This document shows, piece after piece, positions 1 to 8,604 of a stretch of 64,000 nt of DNA. The position numbers were made by a program, and so were the translations under genes. Numbering within the stretch: the first letter of the stretch is position 1; each line of letters opens with the position of its first letter. Source of the stretch: Hyphomicrobiales bacterium (GTDB lineage: Bacteria; Pseudomonadota; Alphaproteobacteria; Rhizobiales; Rhizobiaceae); assembly GCA_900469345.1 (NCBI GenBank), contig UBWZ01000003.1:1-64000 (forward strand). The letters run 5' to 3'. The notes beneath the pieces are model-generated. The model was not told the DNA's origin. It ran no database searches and saw only the letters and a list, made by a program, of their open reading frames with translations.

Positions 1-270
1 GCCTGGGAGGGGAGGGGCCGTGGCGGTCGGAGGAGGGGACAAAGGCCCGGAGAGGGGGATAAGGCCTTTGCCCAGCCTGGTGCGGCGGGGGACATGCCGG
101 CTTCCAGACCGCGGCGTGATCAGGCGCCGGTGACCTTGAAATGAGTGTCGGAATGCGGCAATTCAAGGGAAGCCGCCATTACAAATCGGTAACGTTCCGG
201 TGAGCCTCGAAGGCGTTTTTCCCGGCAAGTTTTCATGGACGCAATGGCGGCCCCGCGCTATTCCATTGCC
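1..270. other. upstream region of polA, no gene seen
   Basis: I see no convincing coding sequence here on either strand. The first 100 bases are G-rich on the plus strand. The region presumably carries the polA promoter, but I cannot point to a clear -35/-10 pair. The left neighbour lies outside the window. Confidence 0.4.
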
Positions 271-3255
271 ATGAAAAAAGGCGATCACCTCTTCCTCGTC
301 GATGGCTCCGGCTTCATCTTCCGAGCATTCCACGCGCTCCCGCCGCTGACCCGCAAATCGGACGGCCTGCCCGTCGGTGCGGTGTCCGGTTTCTGCAACA
401 TGCTGTGGAAGCTGCTGACCGACGCACGCGATACCTCGGTGGGGGTGACCCCGAGCCATTTCGCCGTGATTTTCGACCATTCCTCCAAGACCTTCCGCAA
501 GGATATCTACGACGCCTACAAGGCCAACCGTTCGGCGCCGCCCGAGGAGCTGGTGCCGCAGTTCGGGTTGATCCGTCAGGCGACGCGGGCCTTCAACCTG
601 CCCTGCATCGAGACCGAAGGCTTCGAGGCAGACGACATCATTGCCACCTATGCCCGCAAGGCCGAGGCACTGGGTGGGGACGTCACCATCATTTCGTCCG
701 ACAAGGACCTGATGCAGCTGGTGAGCCCGAACGTCCACATGTACGACAGCATGAAGGACAAGCAGATCGGCATCCCCGAGGTCTTCGAGAAATGGGGCGT
801 CGGCCCCGAGAAGATGATCGACCTGCAGGCACTGGTGGGCGATTCCGTCGATAATGTGCCGGGCATTCCCGGCATCGGCCCGAAGACGGCCGCCCAGCTT
901 CTGGAAGAGTTCGGCGACCTCGAGGCCCTGCTCGCACGGGCGGGAGAGATCAAGCAGGTCAAGCGCCGGGAAAGCATCGTCGCCTTTGCCGACCAGGCCC
1001 GCCTGTCGCGGCGGCTGGTGGAGCTGCGGACCGACGTGCCGCTCGACATGGAACTCGACGCGCTCGTGCTCGAGCCGCAGGACGGACCAAAGCTGGTCGC
1101 CTTCCTCAAGGCCATGGAGTTCGGAACTCTGACCCGCCGGGTTGCCGCTGCCTGCGATTGCGATGCGGACGCCATCGGCCCGGCCTCGATCGCTGTCGAA
1201 AGCGGCAGCGCCGCGCACGGCCCCGATCTTGATCCTGGACAGGCAGCAGGCGGTCCTTCCCCGGCTCCGGCTGCGCCCCGATCGGTCCGGGCAAACGCGG
1301 CTGGCGCGGATTTCGGCAAGGACATGCGCCCCGCCGATCTCGCCCAGTCCCGCGCCGAGGCCTTCGCCACGTCGAAGATCGACAGATCCTGCTACGTGAC
1401 CATCCGCGAGCTCGAGGAACTGGACGACTGGATCCGGGGCGCTTCCGAGACCGGTGTGCTTTCCATCGAGGCGGAGGGCAATTCCATTGATCCGATGCAG
1501 GGCGATCTCGCCGGCATCTCGATCGCCCTTCTGGACGACACCCACGCGCCCTCCGGCGGCGAGATCCGCTCGGCCTATATCCCGCTCGACCACAAGTCGG
1601 GCGAGGGGGATCTTCTCGGCGGCGGCAGGGCCGATAACCAGCTTTCCGTCAGGGAGGCGCTCGACCGCCTCAAGCCGCTTCTGGAGGACCCTTCCGTCCT
1701 CAAGCTCGGTCACAATCTGAAATTCGCCTACCTGCTGCTGAAGCGCCACGGCATCACGCTGAAGAGCTACGACGACGTGATGCTGATGTCGTATGTGCTC
1801 GAGGCGGGCAAGGGCGGACAGGGCCTGGAGTCTCTCTCCGAGCGCTGGCTGGGCCATGTCCCCATGACCTGGAAGGACGTGGCCGGCAGCGGCAAGTCCG
1901 GTCTAAGCTTCGACAAGGTCGATATCGACAAGGCCATGGCCTATGCCGCGGAAAAGGTCGATCTCGCCCTGCGGATCTGGCTGGTGCTGAAGCCTCGGCT
2001 GGCCGCCGACAGGCTGACGCGGGTCTATGAACGTCTCGAACGTCCGCTGGTGGCGACGCTTGCCGAGATGGAAGAGCGCGGCATCACCATCGACCGGCAG
2101 ATCCTGTCGCGTCTCTCGGGCGAACTCGCCCAGAAGGCGGCAGCCGTGGAGGACGAGATCTTCCAGCTCGCCGGCGAAAAGTTCACCATCGGCTCTCCCA
2201 AGCAGCTGGGCGACATCCTGTTTGGCAAGATGGGCCTGCCCGGCGGCGCCAAGACCAAGACCGGCCAGTGGTCGACCTCCGCCCAGGTTCTGGAGGAACT
2301 GGCCGCCGTCCACGAACTGCCGCGCAAGATTGTCGACTGGCGCCAGCTGACGAAGCTGAAATCCACCTATACGGATGCGCTGCCCGGCTACGTCCATCCG
2401 CAGACCAAGCGCGTCCACACGTCCTATTCGCTGGCCTCGACGACGACCGGCCGGCTGTCTTCGGTCGAGCCCAACCTGCAGAACATTCCGATCCGGACAG
2501 CCGAAGGCCGCAAGATCCGCGCCGCTTTCATCTCGACGCCCGGCCACAAGCTGGTTTCGGCCGACTACAGCCAGATCGAGTTGCGCGTGCTGGCTCACGT
2601 GGCCGACATCCCGCAGCTGCGCCAGGCGTTTGCCGAGGGCATCGACATCCATTCCATGACCGCCTCGGAAATGTTCGGCGTGCCGGTCGAAGGCATGCCT
2701 GCCGATATCCGCCGCCGCGCCAAGGCGATCAATTTCGGCATCATCTACGGCATCTCGGCCTTCGGCCTTGCCAACCAGCTGTCGATCGAGCGGTCGGAGG
2801 CCGGTGATTACATCAAGCGCTATTTCGAGCGCTTCCCCGGCATTCGCGACTACATGGAAAACACCAAGAGCTTCGCCCGCGAGCATGGCTATGTGGAAAC
2901 CATCTTCGGTCGCCGCGCCCATTACCCCGATATCCGATCGTCAAATCCTTCGGTCCGCGCTTTCAATGAAAGGGCGGCCATCAACGCACCTATTCAGGGA
3001 TCGGCGGCCGATATCATTCGCCGCGCCATGGTGCGCATGGATTCAGCCCTGTCCGACGCCGGCCTCAAGGAAAAGGCGCGCATGCTCCTGCAGGTGCATG
3101 ACGAATTGATCTTCGAGGTGGAGCAGGGCGAGATCGAGGCGACGTTGCCGGTCGTCGTGACGACCATGGAACAGGCGGCCATGCCGGCGATCGCCATGCG
3201 GGTGCCGCTCAAGGTGGACGCTCGTGCCGCCGTCAATTGGGACGAGGCGCACTAG
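271..3255 (+). CDS. polA: DNA polymerase I (family A), 3'-5' exonuclease site degenerate
   Basis: Fills gaps and removes RNA primers in replication and repair. The domains run as 5'-3' exonuclease/flap nuclease (about residues 1-290), an Ala/Pro-rich linker (about 290-365), the 3'-5' exonuclease fold (about 380-590) and the polymerase (about 600-994). The polymerase motifs are intact: motif A SADYSQIELR, motif B RRRAKAINFGIIYG and motif C QVHDELIFEV. In the exonuclease fold, Exo I reads IEAEG where E. coli has FDTET, Exo II reads NLKFAY (Asp to Ala, codon 1726-1728), and Exo III reads YAAEK (Asp to Lys, codon 1954-1956). Catalytic proofreading is therefore probably lost. I chose ATG 271 because MKKGDHLFLVDGSGF matches the usual rhizobial N-terminus as I recall it; an in-frame ATG at 235 would add 12 residues. 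Neither start has a clear Shine-Dalgarno. Length 994 aa is normal for the family. Confidence 0.97.
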   Translation: MKKGDHLFLVDGSGFIFRAFHALPPLTRKSDGLPVGAVSGFCNMLWKLLTDARDTSVGVTPSHFAVIFDHSSKTFRKDIYDAYKANRSAPPEELVPQFGLIRQATRAFNLPCIETEGFEADDIIATYARKAEALGGDVTIISSDKDLMQLVSPNVHMYDSMKDKQIGIPEVFEKWGVGPEKMIDLQALVGDSVDNVPGIPGIGPKTAAQLLEEFGDLEALLARAGEIKQVKRRESIVAFADQARLSRRLVELRTDVPLDMELDALVLEPQDGPKLVAFLKAMEFGTLTRRVAAACDCDADAIGPASIAVESGSAAHGPDLDPGQAAGGPSPAPAAPRSVRANAAGADFGKDMRPADLAQSRAEAFATSKIDRSCYVTIRELEELDDWIRGASETGVLSIEAEGNSIDPMQGDLAGISIALLDDTHAPSGGEIRSAYIPLDHKSGEGDLLGGGRADNQLSVREALDRLKPLLEDPSVLKLGHNLKFAYLLLKRHGITLKSYDDVMLMSYVLEAGKGGQGLESLSERWLGHVPMTWKDVAGSGKSGLSFDKVDIDKAMAYAAEKVDLALRIWLVLKPRLAADRLTRVYERLERPLVATLAEMEERGITIDRQILSRLSGELAQKAAAVEDEIFQLAGEKFTIGSPKQLGDILFGKMGLPGGAKTKTGQWSTSAQVLEELAAVHELPRKIVDWRQLTKLKSTYTDALPGYVHPQTKRVHTSYSLASTTTGRLSSVEPNLQNIPIRTAEGRKIRAAFISTPGHKLVSADYSQIELRVLAHVADIPQLRQAFAEGIDIHSMTASEMFGVPVEGMPADIRRRAKAINFGIIYGISAFGLANQLSIERSEAGDYIKRYFERFPGIRDYMENTKSFAREHGYVETIFGRRAHYPDIRSSNPSVRAFNERAAINAPIQGSAADIIRRAMVRMDSALSDAGLKEKARMLLQVHDELIFEVEQGEIEATLPVVVTTMEQAAMPAIAMRVPLKVDARAAVNWDEAH

Positions 3256-3261
3256 GCGGCG

Positions 3262-3558
3262 TCAGTCCTTGCCGGGATAGAGAGACAGGAGCGCCGTCGT
3301 CAGCAGCTCGTCCGCGTAGGAGCAGGCAGACAGGCGCGAAGGCTCGTCCATGCCCACTTCGTGGCATCGCTGCTGGACGGTATCGAGGATCAGTCTCGAT
3401 ATGCCGCGTGCATGCTCGGCGTCGGCATTGTCCGACGTATCGAGCGCAAGCGCGAGTGCGGTCATCGAGATGATCTCCAGCACGACCACCCTTGCATGCA
3501 GATCCGGCTGCGTGGAACCACCGCCGTCCTGTCCCTCTTTGTGCTGCGTCTGGTCCAT
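3262..3558 (-). CDS. conserved small hypothetical protein
   Basis: A 98-residue, probably soluble and mainly helical protein that I do not recognise. It has no signal peptide or membrane segment. Two cysteines sit in the C-terminal half, in the sequences QRCHE and SACSY. The start at 3558 is preceded at 7 nt by AGAGG; an in-frame ATG at 3582 would add eight residues but has no ribosome binding site. It converges on polA, leaving only 6 bp between the two stop codons. Codon use is like the neighbours, which supports a real gene. No function can be assigned. Confidence 0.6.
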   Translation of the reverse strand: MDQTQHKEGQDGGGSTQPDLHARVVVLEIISMTALALALDTSDNADAEHARGISRLILDTVQQRCHEVGMDEPSRLSACSYADELLTTALLSLYPGKD

Positions 3559-3637
3559 GGTGAAGCCTCTATACTTCAACAAGCAGATAGAGGCCCGAAA
3601 GGAACTTTAAAGTGTGCTCTGTGTGTTTTCAGGACGC

Positions 3638-4231
3638 TCAGGCGCGCATCGGCAGGCAGCGTGTCAGCGCCTCGATCATCGCCGCCCCCGCGGTCTCGAT
3701 CGAGCCGCTGTTGTCGATGGTAACGACCCGGTAGTCGCCTTCGACGCCGAGCCCGCTGCGCTCCAGGCGCCGCAGGATCTCGGCCCGGCTCTCGCGGCCG
3801 CGCGCCGCAAGACGAGATGCGAGGACCTCCGCCCTTGCCGTCACATTGATCACCACCAGCGACGGGAAGGTCGTCTTGAAAATACCAAGGGCGGAACGCG
3901 AGCCATTGGCGATCACCAGCCGGCCCATCGTCACCGCATCGCGGGTCTCGGCGGGAATGCCGTAGCGCAAGCCGTGCGCATCCCAGCTGACCGCGAAGCG
4001 TCCGGCCTGCCTCAGCACTTCGAACTCGCTCTCCGAGACGCCGTCATGCACCTCCCCGCCGGCCGCGGGATCGCGGGTGATGATCCGTCGCACGAAGATC
4101 ACGTCCTCGCGGTCCTCGAAGTGCCGGGCGGCGTGCGCAAGCAGCGTATCCTTGCCGGCCCCGCTTGGACCGACGACGGCAACCATGCAGCCTGTCGGCT
4201 GCGACGTGCTCTGACCGGGGCCCGCGTCCAT
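3638..4231 (-). CDS. phnN: ribose 1,5-bisphosphate phosphokinase PhnN
   Basis: Converts ribose 1,5-bisphosphate, formed from the sugar product of C-P lyase, into PRPP with ATP (family knowledge). At 197 aa it has the guanylate-kinase-like fold with a P-loop GPSGAGKDT near residue 20 and the family segments RRIITR and RYGIP. It is the last gene of a leftward unit DUF1045-phnM-phnN and starts on the stop of phnM (TGATG, one shared base), which implies translational coupling. It completes the route from phosphonate ribosyl intermediates to PRPP. Confidence 0.93.
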   Translation of the reverse strand: MDAGPGQSTSQPTGCMVAVVGPSGAGKDTLLAHAARHFEDREDVIFVRRIITRDPAAGGEVHDGVSESEFEVLRQAGRFAVSWDAHGLRYGIPAETRDAVTMGRLVIANGSRSALGIFKTTFPSLVVINVTARAEVLASRLAARGRESRAEILRRLERSGLGVEGDYRVVTIDNSGSIETAGAAMIEALTRCLPMRA

Positions 4232-5370
4232 CAGGCGACCCGCCGTCCTTCGCGCCAGATCGCCCGGGCGACCGGCACGCCTTCCTGGCGATGGACCCGA
4301 ACCAGATCCGCGCGCAGGCCGGTGGCGATGCGGCCGCGGTCCTCGAGCCCGACGCTGCGCGCTGGTGTCGAGGTGACCATGGCAAGCGCCTGTGGCAGCG
4401 TGACGCCGTCCACCTCATCGGCCAGCACGAAGGGCGCATAGAGCAGGCTGAGCGGCACGTAGTCGGAGGACAGCACGTCGAGCACGCCTTTCTCGGCGAG
4501 GTCGCGGGCGGCGATATTGCCCGAATGCGACTTGCCGCGCACCACGTTCGGCGCTCCCATCAGCACGCTCATGCCGGCCTCGTGGGAGGCCTTGGCGGCA
4601 TCGAAACTGGTGGGGAATTCCGCCAGGCGAACGCCGTTTTCGATCGCTTCGCCCACATGCGCAAGCGTGGCGTCGTCGTGGCTTGCCATGGTGATGCCGC
4701 GTTCCGAGCAGACCTTGGCGATCGCCTGCCGGTGCGGGGTCGAGTTTCGGGCCGATTCCTCCTGACGGCGCGCCACGAACTGGGCGAACACGTCGTCGCT
4801 GAGGCCCCGCTTCTTCTGGTAGTAGAAGATGTACTGGTCCATGGTCTGGAACTGCCGCTGGCCCGGCGCATGGTCCATCAGCGACACCAGCCGCACGAAC
4901 GGATCCGTCTCGAAGTCCGAAAAGTGCTCCAGCACATTGTCGGCCGAGACCTCGCAGCGCAGATGGATGAGGTGGTTGGAGCGCAGCCGGCCGTCGCGCT
5001 CGGCCGACTGGATCGCGTCGGCCATCTCGCGCATCTCGCCGCGTTCGAAGCCGCCGTCCTCGTCGGCGCCCATCCTCAGGCAGTCGAACACCGTGGTGAT
5101 ACCCGAGGACGCCACCTGCGCGTCATGCGCCTGGATGGCGGCGGTCATGTTCCAGCGCACGCCGGGTCGCGGCGAATAGTGCTGCTCCAGATGGTCGGTG
5201 TGCAGTTCGACGAGGCCGGGGATCAGATAGTCGCCCTCGAGGTCTTCGCCGATGCGCCCGGTGCCTTCCGAGATGTCGGCAATCTTGCCGTCGCGAACGA
5301 GCAAGGAGCCGGTGATGATGCTGTCTTCCAGCACGATCCGGGCATTGGTGAAGGCAAGTTCGGCGGTCAT
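4231..5370 (-). CDS. phnM: alpha-D-ribose 1-methylphosphonate 5-triphosphate diphosphatase PhnM
   Basis: Removes pyrophosphate from ribose 1-methylphosphonate 5-triphosphate made by PhnGHIL, giving the PhnJ substrate. It is a metal-dependent hydrolase of the amidohydrolase superfamily, 379 aa as expected. Visible motifs are PGLVELHTDHLEQHYSPRPG near residue 55 (metal-binding His/Asp), the central HDDAT, and GAPNVVRGKSHSGN followed by SSDYVP near the C-terminus. The start overlaps the stop of the DUF1045 gene by 4 bp and the stop overlaps phnN by one base. Encoded about 5 kb from phnGHIJKL, but on the same strand. Confidence 0.96.
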   Translation of the reverse strand: MTAELAFTNARIVLEDSIITGSLLVRDGKIADISEGTGRIGEDLEGDYLIPGLVELHTDHLEQHYSPRPGVRWNMTAAIQAHDAQVASSGITTVFDCLRMGADEDGGFERGEMREMADAIQSAERDGRLRSNHLIHLRCEVSADNVLEHFSDFETDPFVRLVSLMDHAPGQRQFQTMDQYIFYYQKKRGLSDDVFAQFVARRQEESARNSTPHRQAIAKVCSERGITMASHDDATLAHVGEAIENGVRLAEFPTSFDAAKASHEAGMSVLMGAPNVVRGKSHSGNIAARDLAEKGVLDVLSSDYVPLSLLYAPFVLADEVDGVTLPQALAMVTSTPARSVGLEDRGRIATGLRADLVRVHRQEGVPVARAIWREGRRVA

Positions 5371-6089
5371 GATGCGGTCTTTCTGTGATCTGCGTGATCT
5401 GCGTGAAGCGCCAGGGGCAGCCAGCGATGGACGTGGAAGGGCTCGCCGCGGGCGGGCTCGACGAAAAGCGCCAGCCCGTCGATGGCAAGCGGCACGTTGT
5501 GGAAGGCGGCAAAACGCTGTTCCAGGACGAGGCGCATGGCGTCGGCAAGTTCCGGATCGACCTGGCCGGTCAGCGTCATGTGGAACCGGAAATCGTCATG
5601 GACGTAAGGATAGCCCCACCGGTCGAGGTTGGCGCGTTCCGACGCTGTCAGGCGATCCGGCTTGCGCCTCGCCATGTCCGCTTCGCTAAGCGGTGCGCGG
5701 AAAGGCTCGAACGTCTCGACCACCCTGGACGCAAATGCCTGCAGCTGCGGGTAGACCTGATCCGGAACGAGCGCGAAGAAGCGGCCCAGCTGGCCGACGA
5801 TTGCATTCGGGATCGAAAAGGGTGCGGATCCAGCCGCAAACGCCTCCAACGCTGAGATGAGTTCCGCCTCCGTCCGCCCGTCGGCGAGCGTGAATGGCGC
5901 CTTCAGCGTCGCGTGAAAGCCGTAGCGCCGCGGATCGGCGGTCAGGTCCCGGAGGGTGTCGGGCTCGATCCCGGCGACGTCGGGCATCGCGTAGTTCTCG
6001 CCGCGGAAGGCATCACGCCCGAGCCAGGCTGCCGCGGCCTTGCTCAGCGGTTGGGTCGGAGCGGGTGAGAAATAGATGGCATAGCGCAC
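5367..6089 (-). CDS. DUF1045 / 2H-phosphoesterase-like phosphonate metabolism protein
   Basis: A 240-residue member of the DUF1045 family repeatedly found in C-P lyase loci (TIGR03223 type). It carries two HxT motifs typical of the 2H phosphoesterase superfamily: FHATLK at about residues 58-63 and FHMTLTG at about 169-175. 2H enzymes act on cyclic phosphodiesters, and the C-P lyase pathway releases 5-phosphoribosyl 1,2-cyclic phosphate, which PhnP opens in E. coli. No phnP is seen in this window, so a PhnP-like role is a reasonable inference but not shown. First gene of the unit with phnM and phnN; its stop overlaps the phnM start by 4 bp. Confidence 0.88.
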   Translation of the reverse strand: MRYAIYFSPAPTQPLSKAAAAWLGRDAFRGENYAMPDVAGIEPDTLRDLTADPRRYGFHATLKAPFTLADGRTEAELISALEAFAAGSAPFSIPNAIVGQLGRFFALVPDQVYPQLQAFASRVVETFEPFRAPLSEADMARRKPDRLTASERANLDRWGYPYVHDDFRFHMTLTGQVDPELADAMRLVLEQRFAAFHNVPLAIDGLALFVEPARGEPFHVHRWLPLALHADHADHRKTAS

Positions 6090-6165
6090 GATGGGAGGTC
6101 CAGGCTTGGGGAGGAGCCCACGAACCGCTGAAAGGTTGAAGGCAAGGATGCGCTAGAAGATTTAC

Positions 6166-6183
6166 ATGACAGAATGATGATCC
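6166..6183 (-). promoter_or_regulatory. possible PhoB box upstream of DUF1045-phnM-phnN
   Basis: On the minus strand the sequence reads GGATCAT-CATT-CTGTCAT. The second half matches the PhoB half-site CTGTCAT exactly; the first matches only in its last four bases. Spacing (7+4+7) is right and the orientation is towards the DUF1045 gene, whose start is about 77 bp away. I see no strong -10 element. Weaker than the two other candidate boxes in the locus. Confidence 0.35.
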
Positions 6184-6195
6184 AGAAGCGCAATA

Positions 6196-7578
6196 TCAAT
6201 GTCGGATGGAGGCAGTGTTGGTTCCCATCAGTCGGTGACGAAGCGCGTTTGACGCCGCATCGAACAGAAACACCACGAGCAGGATCAGCAGCACCATGTA
6301 GCCGACATTGGCCCAGTTGGAATTGGTGCGCATCGCCTCCCACAGCTTCAGGCCGATGCCGCCGGCACCCACCGCGCCGATGATGGTCGCACCCCGGACA
6401 TTGGACTCCCACTGGTAGAGCGTCTGGCTGACCATGACCGGGACGATCTGCGGCATGACCCCGTAGCGGTGCACGAGTGCCGTCGAGGCACCCGTCGACT
6501 TGATGCCTTCGCGCGGCTTGTCGTCGATGTTTTCCAGCCCCTCGGAGTAGAGCTTGCCGAGCGTACCCGTCTCGGTGAGGAAGATGGCGCCGCTGCCGGC
6601 GAGCGGTCCGGGACCGAAGGCACGGGTCAGGAACAGCGCCCAGATCAACATGTCGACCGACCGCAGAAAGTCGAACATGCGCTTCAGCACCTGGTTGAGC
6701 GGCCGGTTCGGCGTAATGTTGCGGGCTGCGAAAAAGGCGAGCGGGAAAGCCACCAGCGCCCCGAGCAGGGTTCCGAGGAACGCCATGACGATCGTCTGGA
6801 ACAGTTTCGTCCACACGTCCCCGTGCTGCCAGGCGTTGTTGTACCAGATATTGTCCCAGGCGAGCGAAAGGTTGGACTGCGCGGGATCGAGCCTTGGCCC
6901 CGAGGCGATCAGGCTGATCACCTCGCCGGCAGGCTTGCCGAAGAACGGCGAATGCGTGTCGAACACGAAGTTCGCCCAGCCGAGAAAGCGCTTGCGCACC
7001 CGCACCCGGTCCGACGAGATGCTGGCATCGCCGGAAAACCCGAAATTGGCAAGCACGTTGTCGTCGTAGACGGTCATCCAGTCCGGTGCCTGCCCGACCA
7101 CCCGCGGGTTCGCGCCGCTGAGATCGACGGTGATGCTCTGGCCGAAGGCGGTCACCACCGCCTGGCCGCGGCTGACGGCAACGCTGCGGCTGGTACCGTT
7201 GACGAGCACGGTCATGCCGCCCTGCGGATTGGCAACGATCCAGTCCGGATGCGGGTCGTCGCCGAGGACGGAAAATCGCGGATAGCGCGTCTCGATGCTG
7301 CCATCGCCCTGGATGCGCAGCTCGGGTTGCACGTCATAGCTGATCCACTGGCTGAGATAGATGCCGAACCGCTGCCACTGTGCCTCTGCCACCAGACGAG
7401 GCAGGTCGAAGAACCACATCGCGTAGAGACCGTAGAGCAGTGTCCCGAGGAGGATGAGGGGGAAGCCAAAGCGCTGGCGCAAGGAGCGCTTGAAATAATG
7501 CGGGTAGCGTTCCTCGATCTCGTGACGCCGGCTCTCGTGGATCATGGTCAAGGTCATGGCGGCGCCCCTGGCGTTCAA
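6196..7578 (-). CDS. phnE: phosphonate ABC transporter permease PhnE (second, long form)
   Basis: Inner-membrane subunit of the PhnCDE phosphonate importer. At 460 aa it is far longer than its partner: after a first membrane segment (about residues 33-55) comes an insert of about 200 residues rich in beta-type sequence that should lie in the periplasm, then the usual permease core with five membrane segments (about 265-450) and an EAA-like loop around GATIIGAVGAGGIGLKLWE. Its ATG overlaps the stop of phnE1 by 4 bp. Two permease genes per operon are common in rhizobia; they probably form a heterodimer. Confidence 0.94.
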   Translation of the reverse strand: MNARGAAMTLTMIHESRRHEIEERYPHYFKRSLRQRFGFPLILLGTLLYGLYAMWFFDLPRLVAEAQWQRFGIYLSQWISYDVQPELRIQGDGSIETRYPRFSVLGDDPHPDWIVANPQGGMTVLVNGTSRSVAVSRGQAVVTAFGQSITVDLSGANPRVVGQAPDWMTVYDDNVLANFGFSGDASISSDRVRVRKRFLGWANFVFDTHSPFFGKPAGEVISLIASGPRLDPAQSNLSLAWDNIWYNNAWQHGDVWTKLFQTIVMAFLGTLLGALVAFPLAFFAARNITPNRPLNQVLKRMFDFLRSVDMLIWALFLTRAFGPGPLAGSGAIFLTETGTLGKLYSEGLENIDDKPREGIKSTGASTALVHRYGVMPQIVPVMVSQTLYQWESNVRGATIIGAVGAGGIGLKLWEAMRTNSNWANVGYMVLLILLVVFLFDAASNALRHRLMGTNTASIRH

Positions 7579-8525
7579 TGCTGGAGAAGAAAGGCCTGTT
7601 CGCCGACCAGCTTGCGGCGCAGCCAGGCGGAAAACTGGTCGACGGCGATGATGGTCACGAACAGCAGAAGGACGAGCGCCACGGTCTTTGCGCCGAACCC
7701 GCGCGAGATCGACAGCTTCAGTTCCTCGCCGATACCGCCGCCGCCCACCGCGCCGATGATCGTCGAGGCGCGCACGTTGATCTCGAGGCGCAGCAGCGCG
7801 TAGGACGCGAAGTTGGGCAGCACCTGCGGCACGGCGGCAAAGCGAACGCGCTCGAACCAGTTTGCGCCGACCGCCCTCAGGCCGTCATCCGGCCGCATGT
7901 CGGCGTTTTCCACCACCTCGTAGAACAGCTTGCCGAGCGCCCCGATCGTATGCAGGCTGACGGCGATGATCGCGGCAACCGGACCGATCGACAGGACGGC
8001 GGCAAACAGGCCGGCGATGACGATTTCCGGGAAGGCGCGCAGGATCTCCATGATCCGCTTGGCAACGAGCCGCAGTGGACCCGAAGGGCTGAAGTTGCGA
8101 GCCGCCAGAAAGCTCAAGGGCACGGCAAACACGAACCCGACGATCGTCGAGACGATGGCGATGTTGATCGTCGTCAGCATCAGCTCGAAATATTCGGGCA
8201 TGTAGAAGCCGCCCGAGACATAGATGCGTCCCTTGGCGAAGTTATACTCCTCGCCGCCTTTGTCGTTGGGGCTTGCGATGTCGAACAAGGCCCGCCAGAC
8301 ATCCGTCCAGTCTTTCGGGATAAGCCAGCCCAGGAAGTCGAACAGGTGCGGCAGACGCTCGAAGAAATGCCCCGCATTGCTTTCGTCGGCAAAGCGCATG
8401 GAACTGATAAGGGCAATGATCAAGATCGCCAGGCCGATCAGCGTGTAGACACGCCGCTTGGCCACCATGCGATCCCAGGCGCTGCCGATACCATGGCTGT
8501 TCGGATGCATTTCGCTCGTGGTCAT
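7575..8525 (-). CDS. phnE: phosphonate ABC transporter permease PhnE (first, short form)
   Basis: Inner-membrane permease of 316 aa. The N-terminal segment around residues 29-46 is hydrophobic, followed by a moderately polar stretch and then the BPD-type core with segments near 110-300. The EAA-type loop is in the STIIGAVGGGGIGEEL region. The gene sits 79 bp downstream of phnD, after a strong stem-loop, and overlaps phnE2 by 4 bp. Works with PhnC and PhnD in ATP-driven phosphonate uptake. Confidence 0.95.
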   Translation of the reverse strand: MTTSEMHPNSHGIGSAWDRMVAKRRVYTLIGLAILIIALISSMRFADESNAGHFFERLPHLFDFLGWLIPKDWTDVWRALFDIASPNDKGGEEYNFAKGRIYVSGGFYMPEYFELMLTTINIAIVSTIVGFVFAVPLSFLAARNFSPSGPLRLVAKRIMEILRAFPEIVIAGLFAAVLSIGPVAAIIAVSLHTIGALGKLFYEVVENADMRPDDGLRAVGANWFERVRFAAVPQVLPNFASYALLRLEINVRASTIIGAVGGGGIGEELKLSISRGFGAKTVALVLLLFVTIIAVDQFSAWLRRKLVGEQAFLLQH

Positions 8526-8558
8526 GAAGGTCCCGTCGATCCCAAGCCTGCGGTCATG

Positions 8559-8592
8559 AGGAAGGGGCGACCGTCGCCGGCCGCCCCTTCCT
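8559..8592 (-). terminator. intercistronic stem-loop after phnD
   Basis: Two 11-bp perfectly complementary arms, AGGAAGGGGCG at 8559-8569 and CGCCCCTTCCT at 8582-8592, enclose a 12-base loop. No U-run follows on the minus strand, so full termination is unlikely. Such structures behind binding-protein genes usually stabilise the upstream mRNA or partly attenuate the permease genes; that role is inferred. Confidence 0.5.
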
Positions 8593-8604
8593 GTGTGTCA
8601 GGCA

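Noticed and set aside
163..1857. 564-codon open frame antisense to polA
   Set aside because: No recognisable domain; overlaps the conserved 5'-nuclease part of PolA on the other strand.
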